64,000 nucleotides of DNA, from assembly GCA_951812925.1 (NCBI GenBank), contig OX638369.1, positions 13,793,329 through 13,857,328 on the forward strand, in the 5' to 3' direction. The DNA comes from Calliopum simillimum. Its lineage: Eukaryota; Arthropoda; Insecta; Diptera; Lauxaniidae. Positions 46,301-55,897 of the stretch are shown here, piece by piece. The first letter of the stretch is position 1; every line of letters begins with the position of its first letter. Both the position numbers and the translations under genes were made by a program. The notes under the pieces were generated by a model. The model made no database searches. It was given only the letters and a program-made list of their open reading frames with translations, and was not told the DNA's origin.

Positions 46301-47011
46301 CGCTTGACAAACAGTTGGACAAGCATTGCTTGATTATCGCGTGCAGCAGGAGCCCTGGTCCCGAAGCAGTGAGTGCCAACTGTCAAATCTATCGATAAAA
46401 GAAAACTGCTGATCGTGGATAACAATGGAATGGCAGAATGCAATTTACGGCAATGTTATCGTTCTCTAGTAAATGACCAGCAACGAGGTAAGACGTTTTC
46501 TTTGAATATTTCAACCATCCTTGGACGAAACTGAGACTTTCAAGGAAAAACCAATACGCACGTATAAGTGGACATTGACAAAGACTAAAGGCATTATTTT
46601 CCAAAGAATTTCCTGACCTGACCTAAGAGTGTTGCGGTAGCGCGGGCTCTCGTAAACAAACAAAGACTGGATAGCAGAGGTCAATGGGGACGCAGCGGTG
46701 GCGTGACTCTCTTGTATCCTGACATCTGGACGGAAAAATGGACCGGGGCGACGCAAACGCAACAAGTCCACGGGCAGGTAGTAATGGCACGACTCCTGGT
46801 TCGGTTGACTTTTGTTATTCACGTCTTAGCCATATCTTAATCACCCATCCATAGCCATTCGTCACCCATAATTTGTAGCGTATTACTAAGGTTATAGGTT
46901 AATCTATTCCAAGCGTGCTTTCCAGGAGGAATAAAACCATGAAATAAAATTGTAAAATAAAACCAGTGAAGTGAAAAAAGTTTCTTTACACTATGATACA
47001 AATCCAAACTA
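46301..47011. other. GC-richer single-copy-looking segment, unassigned
   Basis: 46330-46830 has distinctly higher GC than most of the window and no A/T runs (for example GCGGTAGCGCGGGCTCTCG near 46630). It does not translate into a recognised protein. It could be a retrotransposon leader or a host regulatory or untranslated segment; neither can be shown here. Confidence 0.35.
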
Positions 47012-47179
47012 AAGTGTGTCCCATAATTCACGCAAGAATGGAAAACATTGTTATACCCTACAACCAGGGTATATTCACTTTGTCCTTCCGTTTGTAACGC
47101 AGAGAAGGAAGCGTGGCAGATATTGAAAGGTATATATATTCTTGATCAGTGTCACCTCCTGAGTCGATATAGCCATGTC

Positions 47180-48331
47180 TAGGGAATGCAATACCGAAAC
47201 AAAAAATACGATACCGGTATTGAAATTTTTCCAAAACCGGGATCCCGATATACACCGGTATTCTTTGCAACGATAAAAATAGAATAAAAAGAGGGCAAAT
47301 ATGAATAACATGAGTCCGCGGATCATAGATTTACGCCCAATGATCTGGTTTAAGACATGAATTGGAATAACGTTTTATTTTTATATTTAATAAAAAAAAA
47401 TAAATATAGTTCCTCTATATTATTATTTAACATAGGAACGTAGAAACGGAAGTTCATCAAGGCTTTCGTCCTCGAGACTTGTCCTTATTTTTGAGCAAAT
47501 TACTCTAATAGAAGCAAAAGCCCTTTCAGATTGCACACTCGTTGGTGAAATCGAAGGAAATCGTTATACATAAATAAGATTCAAGTATCTTTTACCGAAG
47601 TTTTCATTTTCAAAATAGCTTAGCTCTTATCCAACTATTCTAGTGTAGCTTCTAGTCGATTTCGTTTTTGGCGAGGCAATTATCAAATTTTCAGTGTTAA
47701 GAATATTACCAACGCATACTACTAATTTTTCCATACATTGATTTGCATGGAAAAGGTCTAGCATACTAGCAATGCTAAGCGTGATTTTTTATACATTTTT
47801 TTATACATTTCAGCTCTTTACATTTATTTGAATTGTGTAGGTATTGTAAAATTCTTGAAAACTCGTTATTCTTTGTAATGTACGAGTTTCCAACTGTTCT
47901 TTGAACTCATTACCAAGCGGACAATCTAGTCTTTAAAGTTATTGATAATAGGTTAGCATAATTGAAATTATGTATATTCTTAATCAAAGCAGTCTCATTT
48001 TTTAACAGGTGATAATCTGCATAAATATTTGAATCTGTAACAGCCTTTTATATAGCAGTTTTTAATTTATAGAAGATGGCTTAGGGTCTTGAATTTGTTG
48101 TTTCATTTAATCTCAAGTCGTCTACATCAGTTAAATCATGATCATCCGACTCATCGTCTAAATTGTTGTTTCACTATCCTTTTATTTTTTGTAAAACGGA
48201 GTTATATTTTAAATTTTTTATAATACCGAAATACCGGTATTTGGCATAATATAATACCGGTATTTCGGTATCGAATTTTGGTCCGGGATCCCGGGATACC
48301 GGTATCGGTAATACCGGTATTGCATTCCCTA
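47180..48331 (-). mobile_element. 1,152-bp hAT element inside H2
   Basis: Perfect 17-bp TIRs TAGGGAATGCAATACCG with an exact 8-bp duplication GCCATGTC (47172-47179, 48332-48339). Subterminal ATACCGGTAT-type words are dense at both ends (for example 47210-47225 and 48225-48320), the kind of repeats hAT transposases bind. It retains a remnant of its transposase on the minus strand. Confidence 0.95.
47423..47563 (-). pseudogene. hAT transposase C-terminal dimerisation domain fragment
   Basis: The minus-strand frame reads SPTSVQSERAFASIRVICSK, then IRTSLEDESLDELPFLRSY and a stop. This is the hallmark hAT dimerisation motif (T-S-x-x-S-E-R-x-F followed by R-x-x-L and a terminal L-x-F-L). An upstream in-frame stop at 47564-47566 closes it. 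The catalytic RNase-H-like part and zinc-finger N-terminus are not recognisable in the rest of the element. Within 1,152 bp only the final roughly 46 codons survive, so the copy is non-autonomous; active relatives would have to supply transposase. Confidence 0.88.
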
Positions 48332-49210
48332 GCCATGTCCGTCTGTCTGTCTGGCTGGCTGGCAGGTTGGCTGGCTGGCTGTACGTGGAAATATTTTTTA
48401 CGGAAAAACTAACCATGATAATTCAATGAAATTTGGTGCGTTGGCTTTGTCGCAAAAGTTAGTTGGTGGGATTGAAAATGAGAGATATCGGTCAACGGAC
48501 ACGCCTACCGCCCATACAAAAAATATATTCAAAATGCAACTTTAGGAGTATTTTTCACAACAATTCAACAAAAATACACTTAAATACTACGAATTATTAG
48601 CGCAAGCTCTGAGCACAAACTAGGCGGATTCGGACAAGAGGGCGTAGCACCTCCAATATAAGCAAAAGCTTCAAAACGCTATACTGGAAGAGTTTTTTGG
48701 AAAAATTCAACTAAATTTCACTTAAATACTGAAGACTATAAATGCACGCTCTGAGCTAAAACTAGCCGAACTCGGACAAGAAGGCGTGGCACCTTTTTTA
48801 TAAGCAAAAGCTTCAAAACGCTATACTTAAAACGTTTTTTGAGATAATCCAACCGAATTTGAATCACATACTAAGGACAACAAATGCACGCTGTGAGCAA
48901 AAACTGGGCTAACTCGGACAAAAAGGCGTGGCATCTCCCATATAAGCAAAATTTTCAAAATACTGCAGTGTAGGGTGTTTAATGTTTGGCCAGGCCAAAT
49001 GTTACACCCTTACTAGTTTTTTCTTCAAATGCATTTTTTTATTATTAAAACGAAAAGTAAGTAAATATATAGGATAATGTTGTGTGTTAAAAGACACTAG
49101 TCTTAAACTGTCTGCTGTTAAATTGTTTTCTTTTTTTGGTTGGCAACACGCACTTTACCGCTTACATGGTTGCAAATTCAAATCTTGCGTGAGCTATGGG
49201 ACATCATTTA

Positions 49211-50624
49211 TTTCAGTTAAACAATTTTACAAAGTAAGAATGTGATATAACGATACAAAAAATAAAAAATAATGATGTTTAAAACAAAAAAAAGTAAAAT
49301 ATATATGATATGATACGATAATGCAATGAAACACTGACTAAACCATCAAATAGAAATGCCTACTAAGAGATAAAAAGCAACAATCAGTAAAGCAACACAC
49401 TATCAACAGCAACAACAAAAATAACAACAACAACAACAAACACAAGCACATTTCACTTGTCAGCAGTGCACAGTATAAGAATCCTTGTAAAGCGCTCTTC
49501 GAATCAAAGAGATATAAACCGCTTTTCATGTTCAGAATTTTTCCGACACACACGTTGTGATTTTATTTTTCTGTTCAGAATTTTATTCTGGCTGCCTGTC
49601 TGTCTGTCTGTCTTGTTTTATGTTTCCTTCAACATTCACCTTGACTATGCACAAATACAAATACACATGCATGCAAACGTGCATATGTATGTGTCCTTTG
49701 TAAATATGTGGCGTGCTTGTGTGTCTATAGAAACAACAACAACAAGTAGCTGCAACAGTTGCATCGGTAGCATTATTGTAACTGCAAACAAAGCAGGATT
49801 TTGCAAGGATACGTACTGAACGGAAAATGCATTTGAAATCATTCAATTCGAAATCAATAAAATTTGCATATTTTTTTTTTTTTTTTTTAATTTTTGTTAT
49901 TCGGAATAAACACCACCCACATGCTGGTAGATTAATAATTTCAAAAGACTTATGGTTTTTAATGTGGAAATGTAAAACCTTGCCAACCACTTAATTTGTG
50001 TATCATTGCCAGCAGCAATTATTGATGTTCAATGCGAAAAAATATTGAATATTTTTTTGTAAATTACGATTTTTCTATATAAAAGAATAATTCTTTATAA
50101 TTATTATAAAACAAATCTGATGAAAAAACTTTCATTAACTAGTAAACAGTTAGATATCGCAAAAGCATGTGCTTCTACTAATTCTACTGTTCCTACTATT
50201 TTTTTGAGCTCTATAACTCTATAACTATCTCCGAGAAAAAGAGATATTGACACAATAATGTTTAGAAAATTATAACAAAGCCTCTAAAATCAACCCCCAT
50301 TTTCAGTTTCTGATCTTACAGACTACTCACACTGGGCCTGAAGGGATTTCAGGTTTGACAAAAATGTCAAGGTAAACTGCAAGCGTACTTCGATTTGGTA
50401 TTGATTCCTGATGAAAAATTCGTTGGAATCAAAATCCTATCTGATCCTATTCAAGAGTTATGACTATTTTTCACTTTTTATACAGCTATTTTGCATTCAA
50501 GCCATAAGAAAATTTATATTATTATCCAAAATGTGTGTACATGTACGTAAATATGTTTATATATGTTTTTTTAGTAGTGTCCTAAAATGTGTTAGAGTCG
50601 CTCGGAACTGGTTTCGGAAATATA
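49211..50624. other. Non-coding stretch, no gene recognised
   Basis: CAACAA/ACAACA triplets at 49403-49440, (CTGT)n near 49590-49612 and a T-run at 49871-49888. Overlapping frames on both strands (49457-49990) lack domains or splice support. Confidence 0.4.
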
Positions 50625-51475
50625 GACATCGCAAGTTGGGGATATAGCTTTTCTAAAAATCTATATAAGCTGTAAACGGCTGCATTGATTTCCAAAATAT
50701 GGATGTCATATGAAAGGTAATTTTATAAGCTACAATATTAATCAAATTTTTTTAAATCTGGCACGTAGTTTTTGAGATATTACGACTTTTCTGAAATTTG
50801 GACCAATTTAAAACGGTTTTTTTTTTCCAAAAAATTCGTTATTAACCTACAGTTTTATTAACATATTTATAAAGCTTAATTTATCTCCTTTAAAATGATA
50901 TTACATTTAAATAAAAATTTTTGATATTAACCCTTTATAACCAAAAAAGTTAAAAATTATTTTGATGAATTTTGGTAAGTTTTTTAAATTTTTTTGATAT
51001 GGTGTGTTCTCTTTGACAATATGAACATTAAAATGAATTTTAATTTTTTTACTGTGGCTAGCGAAGCCCGTGTTTGATATGCTATAAGATACAATCGATT
51101 AAAGTTCATTTTAATGTTCATATTGTCAAAGAGAACACACCATATCAAAAAAATTTAAAAAACTTCCAAAATTTAACAAAATGATTTTTAACTTTTTCGG
51201 TTATAAAGGGTTAATATCAAAAAATTTTATTTAAATGTAATAACATTTTAAAGGAGATAAATTAAGCTTTATAAATATGTTAATAAAACTGTAGGTTAAT
51301 AACGAATTTTTTGGAAAAAAAACCGTTTTTTGTTTTTTTTAATTGGTCCAAATTTCAGAAAAGTCGTAATATCTCAAAATTACCTTTCATATGATATCCA
51401 TATTTTGGAAATCAATGCAGCCATTTTCAACTTATATAGATTTTTAGAAAAGCTATATACCCAACTTCCGATGTC
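50625..51475. repeat. Near-perfect palindrome, arms about 400 bp, loop about 50 bp
   Basis: Ends GACATCGCAAGTTGGGGATA and, in complement, GACATCGGAAGTTGGGTATA. The arms meet around a short loop at about 51043-51105; TTTGATATGGTGTGTTCTCT, TGACAATATGAACATTAAAA and ACCTACAGTTTTATTAACAT are mirrored with few differences. No coding sequence. A full foldback transposon or an inverted duplication; the TIR-to-loop design matches the other foldbacks here. Confidence 0.9.
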
Positions 51476-51626
51476 ATAATAATTTTTATTCCACAAATTC
51501 AATCTACCGAGTAGTTTGAATTGCATTCAACTTTTTTAATATACTTTAGCGTTCTTCAACTTATGTTCTTTTAAACTTTTTTCAACTAAATATTTTCGAC
51601 TTACTTTAAATCTTTTTTATGTTTCC

Positions 51627-52018
51627 AAAAACAAGCTCTGAGCAAAAACTGGGCGAATTCGGACAAGAGGGCGTGGCATCTCTCATATAAGCAAAAGCTT
51701 CAAAACGCTGTACTGAAAGCGTTTTTTGAGATAATCGAACTAAATTTACTAAGACACTAAGAATTATAAATACAAGCTTTAAGCAAAAACTGAATAAAAT
51801 CGGACAAGAGGGCGTGCCACCTCCCATATAAGCAAAAAGTTTATAACGCTATACTGAAAATATTTTTTGAGATAATCCAACCAAATTTCACTCAAAAACT
51901 AAGAACTATAAATTCAAACTCTTTGAAAAAACTCGGTGAATTTGGACAAGAGGGCGTGGCACCACCCATATAAGCAACATTTAATGTTTGGCCAGGTCAA
52001 AGTTAACACCCTTTCTAG
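51627..52018 (+). mobile_element. Helitron-like element, copy H3 (5'-truncated)
   Basis: About 2.7 tandem units of about 142 bp (AAACTGGGCGAATTCGGACA, AGGGCGTGGCATCTC) are followed by the 3' hairpin TTTGGCCAGGTCAAAGTTAA and CACCCTTTCTAG at 52018. The 5' hairpin region is missing. The intact terminal CTAG supports the 3' end inferred from H2. Confidence 0.75.
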
Positions 52019-52181
52019 TTAGTTTTCAACTTTTGTCGATTTTGATATGTTTTAGAAATTTTTTGACTTAATATGTTTTAATACCATTCGATTTATACAT
52101 ATAATGACTACTACGGTATTTTTCAGTACTATTAGACTTTATTGGTGGCCTTGCACTATCTAAAATGCCGAACTATATCAA

Positions 52182-52460
52182 AAATGCAATCAGAGAGCTG
52201 TAGCAAACGAGGTCAAGCTCCGCAAGTGGAGTTGGGTTGGTCACACTCTTCGAAAACCACATAGAGAAGTCTATCGCCAGGCTCTTGAGTGAAACCCACA
52301 AGGCAGTAGAGAACGTGTTCGACCGAAAACCCAATGGAAAGTGTCGCTGGAAAAGGAAATCAAAGAATCGGGAAAGTCCAGGCAAAAGATCAAAGTCATC
52401 GTAAGGGATCGCGACAAATGGAGAAGTTTCGTACTGGCCTTATGTTCCTTTAGGAGTTAA
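52182..52460 (+). pseudogene. LINE reverse transcriptase C-terminus, 5'-truncated
   Basis: The frame reads VKLRKWSWVGHTLRKP, then RQALE-stop-NPQG, RPKTQW and RDRDKWRSFVLALCSFRS before TAA at 52458-52460. WxGHxLRK followed by a RQALEWNPQG-type block and a terminal RDRxxWRxxVxALC motif is the conserved C-terminal region of a large group of non-LTR retrotransposons (RTE-like or related). The normal Trp before NPQG is TGA. The polymerase domain is absent, as in typical 5'-truncated insertions. The same 3' end occurs as a 51-bp stub at 22926-22976. Confidence 0.88.
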
Positions 52461-54520
52461 ATGATTACACTGAGCCAAAAAACGCATAGTAAAATTGAAG
52501 ATAATTGCTTCAAAGAAAATCTCAAGGTATGCACCTTCAAAAAATATTTTTCCATACAAATCTAAACAGGCTTATCTTCGAATGTCGTGTGAGTTGTTTT
52601 ACGTACCAGGGAAGTTTTATTTTTTATTTTTTTTTTTTTATTGTAGACATTACCTTTTATGCATTTTTTTTTTTTTTTTTTTTTTTTGAATTGAATTGAA
52701 TTGAAATTTCTGAAGATGCCTTCAAATATAAAATTTTGTTTCGAGAGACACTTCTGTTTTAAAATTTCCTCTTCATCACATTGGTCAATGGTGTAGAGGT
52801 CTAACGAGCTTGTAAGTAAAAATAACATGTTTCTATCTATCATGCGGACTGTCGTAGGTTCGTATCATCCTGCGGATTGTTTATTTTTTTTTTAATTGAA
52901 ACTTAAATTCGTGTATCTTCAATGAAAATATTTTGATCTTTGACCTGAGTTTAAACTTGCCTAACTGTTTTATATATGAAAATAATAAAATTGAAGATGC
53001 TTTCTGCTCAGTGTATGAAGAGAAATAAAATTTTCAGTTAACTGATTTTATAAGTTAACTGGAATATCTTTTTTTTTGATTTTTTTTTTTTTTTTCATTG
53101 ATGATAATGATCATGACAGTAAGCACTAAGTTTGTGTTTTTCACATCTATTTTTTGGTTTCGTTCGAAACCAATTCTTTATGGAACCGCAAAATCTAAAT
53201 ATTTGTAACAATTCTTATTTTTTCATTTTACTGTAAGGATTTTCGATTTTTTCTTTATAATTTTATTTTTTATTTAACACTTCATTTCCTTTATAATGGA
53301 AATTAAATTACCCCGAAATGGTTTCTTTTTTGCCCTACATTATTTATTTTTTTCAGCTTTCTCCATTTCATTCTCTTATCATGAGCACTGCCGCCACTAA
53401 AGTGTCGAAAGCAGTAGATCTCATAAAAAATTCAAAGGACTCGAGCAAATAAAACAATCAAGAAATGAAAATAAAACACAAAAATGATGATGCAAAGACA
53501 GAAAAAAAAAACAAATCGAAGAAAGAAAACAGGGATCCATTTTACGAATAAATTTGACTCTACCTCCTCACTTGATGTTGAGGTGCGACGTCGGCGGGTT
53601 CATGTCAATGACATGAGCTGAAAGCTTTGCGTTAAACTTTCTCCTTCCCGCCGAAGTATTGTACTCTATGTATATAGGGTGTTCGAATTGAGTGCCTCAA
53701 TTGCTGCACCCATATTTGTTGCCTGGCGCCTATCCAGGGTGGTGATGAAATCTATGGACGTAAATGAACAAAGAAGTAAAGCAACAACAAGAGGTTTTTA
53801 ATTTTTAATGCAAATTGGTTTGTGTATCGACAAATACAAACAGCACCCAGCACCCAGACAATGGAGCAAGAAAACACATTAAACGAAGGTTAAAGTGTGG
53901 CGGCTGACTGTGGTAGTGCCAAATAAAAACAGGATAAACACTTTAAATTAATGGTTTAAAAAATTCATGGCATGGATTTTAACGAAAACACAAAAACAGC
54001 ATTGCATTTAATTATAACACTTTCTCATTGTCGGTTAGTTGGCACAATGTAGATATCTAAATACGAATACTGCGAATAAAGAGTAAAACTTTTTGAGTAA
54101 AATAATGTTTAGAAAAAATCTTGCAATAATTTTGTGCAAAAATAAAGATATTTGATATAAATTTGATGTAGCGAATAAGTCCGTAATACACATTAATAAT
54201 TTTGCCATTTAAATTAACAGTTTAAGCATTTTAAATTACCATTTTGAATATTTTATTTAGGACTTTCATTTAAAAATGTTTGTTTAGCAGTTGTTTTCCC
54301 CACTATTCGCCTATTTTATTTTCAGAGCTTTTTCAGAACTTTTAACAAATATTTTCTTTTTTACAACTTTAATATTTTCAGCATGTTAAGTTAATATTTT
54401 TAGCTCATTAAATTGATATTCTGCACAGTCATTAGGTAACTAATGACAAGAGTTTGTTTAACCAACAACATTTTATTTTCAGTAATAAGTTAAGATTAAT
54501 TCATGAACGACTGACTTTAT
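52461..54520. other. Non-coding stretch with long homopolymers
   Basis: T-runs at 52666-52687 and 53078-53095. 53530-53760 has higher GC, with a self-complementary GGCGGG / CCCGCC pair (53591-53596 and 53647-53652), and stands out from its surroundings but does not translate into a recognised product. No gene called. Confidence 0.4.
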
Positions 54521-54524
54521 GTTC

Positions 54525-54835
54525 GCTTACATGGAATCATTGTGTAATCAATTTCAATACAATTAAATAAAAGTAAATTAATAAGAGAAGAGAGAATAGA
54601 AAAGTTAAATCAAAGATGTTGAATAAACAACATTTTATTAAAAAATAAAGCAAAAATAAATAAAGCAAAAAAAATAAAAAAAAGTAAAAAAAAAAAATCA
54701 CCCGGGCTGGGTTTGAACCCACGTTGTTCTTACTGTAGCCATATAAAAAATCATTGTGAAAGTGCTTCTAAATTTCTATGGAGACAAGCGATTTTGAAGT
54801 GCTTGGATCAGAAGCGCTAGAAATTTTTCCTCTTG
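54525..54835 (-). repeat. tRNA-like/SINE-like repeat, copy 1
   Basis: Paired with 55225-55530 (same orientation, about 85-90 percent similar by eye). On the minus strand it contains CGTGGGTTCAAACCCAGCCC, which includes a perfect polymerase III B-box-like GGTTCAAACCC, followed by a T12 run. An A-box is not convincing. Shared words include TGAAGTGCTTGGATCAGAAG and CTTCTAAATTTCTATGG.GAC. Confidence 0.6.
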
Positions 54836-55061
54836 GGTACCCAAGGGGAAAAGAAGTGCTTCAAAAACCCTTCTGAAGTGCATCTTTTTCACCAATAAGC
54901 GCTGCCGCTCCGTAAGAATAACACTTTCTTTTCAACATTGCATGTCATAGGATGTAAGCGAGCAAAACTTACCGCAGCCTAACCAAAAAAGAGTTTTTAA
55001 AGCGCTTATTTGCAATGCTGCGGTAAGAGTTTTTCAATAAAATTAAAAAAAGAAAAAAAAA

Positions 55062-55155
55062 CTGCCCGCGCCAGGATTTGAATCCACGACCGTCCGCGTG
55101 CTAGATATTTTTTCTTAGATTTACCAACCCTTTAGACCGCTACACCAATGCCCGA
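55062..55155 (-). other. tRNA-like sequence (probable tRNA-derived repeat)
   Basis: On the minus strand, CGGGCATTGGTGTAGCGGTC carries a good A-box (TGGTGTAGCGG). About 70 nt on comes CGTGGATTCAAATCCTGGCG with a B-box-like core, then a T9 run. The 3' part GGCGCGGGCAG can pair only imperfectly with the 5' end, and no clean anticodon arm forms. It is more likely a SINE head or decayed tRNA than a working tRNA gene. Confidence 0.5.
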
Positions 55156-55224
55156 TGATATGAAGAGGTATTACATTTGTATATTAAGCAAATGTTGTCC
55201 AAACAGAATACGAATGCTCCTGCG

Positions 55225-55530
55225 GTCTTACATAGAATCATTGTGCTATCAGTTTCAATTCAAGTAAGCAAAAGTAAATAAAAAAGAGAAAGGAAAATAG
55301 AAAAGTGAAATAATAAAAGGTTGAATAAAGAATATTTTAATAAAAAAGAAAAATAAAGCAAAAACAAATAAAAAAAGGAAAAAAAAAAATAACCCGGGCT
55401 GGGTTCGAACTCACGTTGTTCTTACTGTAGCCTTATAAAAAATCATTGTGATAGTGCTTCTAAATTTCTATGGGGACAAGCACTTTTGAAGTGCTTGGAT
55501 CAGAAGCGCTATAAATTTTTCTTCTTGGGT
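55225..55530 (-). repeat. tRNA-like/SINE-like repeat, copy 2
   Basis: Second copy of 54525-54835, starting at CTTACATAGAATCATTGTG and ending GAAGCGCTATAAATTTTTCT. Minus strand: GTGAGTTCGAACCCAGCCCG, then a T10 run. The B-box is GAGTTCGAACCC, closer to the tRNA consensus loop than copy 1. Confidence 0.6.
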
Positions 55531-55897
55531 AAATACACAAATTTGTACATATGTATACGTTTGTGTGCAGTGCACACTACACAGCAGCAAAGGGTCATAT
55601 AAAGTTATTTTCCGCTTTGCAACGGAAATTGTTATGGTTGCAGAGATAAGTGCACATGCAGCAAACAGCATTAAATCAGTGATTTATCAATTAATCTTTC
55701 AACAGACTAAGCAACCAATTAGTCAAATCAACATTTCTGGGTTTATGTTAAATTTCGCATTGAATTTTGTTCAGAAGAACATGTAATATGTGCTGCAACA
55801 CTAAAAATTTTGCATTTCTAAGTATGGCAAAATTTAATTTTGAAAAACTGGAAGAAACATCTAACAAAATACATACCTACAGTAAAAAAATATACAG
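55531..55897. other. Non-coding stretch
   Basis: No gene or element recognised. Confidence 0.4.

Larger units (their letters stand above)
47052..49016 (+). mobile_element. Helitron-like element with about 142-bp tandem units, copy H2 (split by a hAT)
   Basis: It starts TATACCCTACAACCAGGGTA (a short hairpin), then CACTTTGTCC, TATATATTCTTGATCAG and CCATGTCCGTCTGTCTGTCT, and a tandem array (units at about 48527, 48669, 48811 and 48953, 142 bp apart) with GGCGTGGCACCTCCC-like words. It ends with the hairpin GGGTGTTTAATGTTTGGCC / GGCCAAATGTTACACCC and then TTACTAG. A 3' hairpin close to CTAG, no TIRs and no target duplication fit a non-autonomous Helitron/Helentron. It is interrupted at 47180-48331. 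Confidence 0.78.
47012..49208. mobile_element. GTGTCCCATAATTC-family MITE split by nested elements
   Basis: The left end AAGTGTGTCCCATAATTCAC follows TA at 47010-47011. The right end, in complement, is AATGATGTCCCATAGCTCAC, with TA at 49209-49210. Excluding the nested Helitron-like element leaves about 230 bp, close to the 305-bp relative at 17884-18188. Its right half also matches about 16655-16774. Confidence 0.78.

Noticed and set aside
46330..46830. LTR retrotransposon long terminal repeat
   Set aside because: No second copy, no primer-binding site or polypurine tract, and no TG...CA ends could be found in the window.
49457..49990. 120- and 135-codon frames on opposite strands
   Set aside because: They overlap across CAACAA and CTGT simple repeats, and their composition follows the repeats.
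54537..54722. Hydrophobic FF/LL-rich minus-strand frame resembling a membrane segment
   Set aside because: Translation of the T-rich stretch next to the tRNA-like B-box; no start context or conservation evidence.
55062..55155. Functional tRNA gene
   Set aside because: A- and B-box-like words are present, but the acceptor and T stems do not pair properly and no anticodon arm forms; listed as tRNA-like only.
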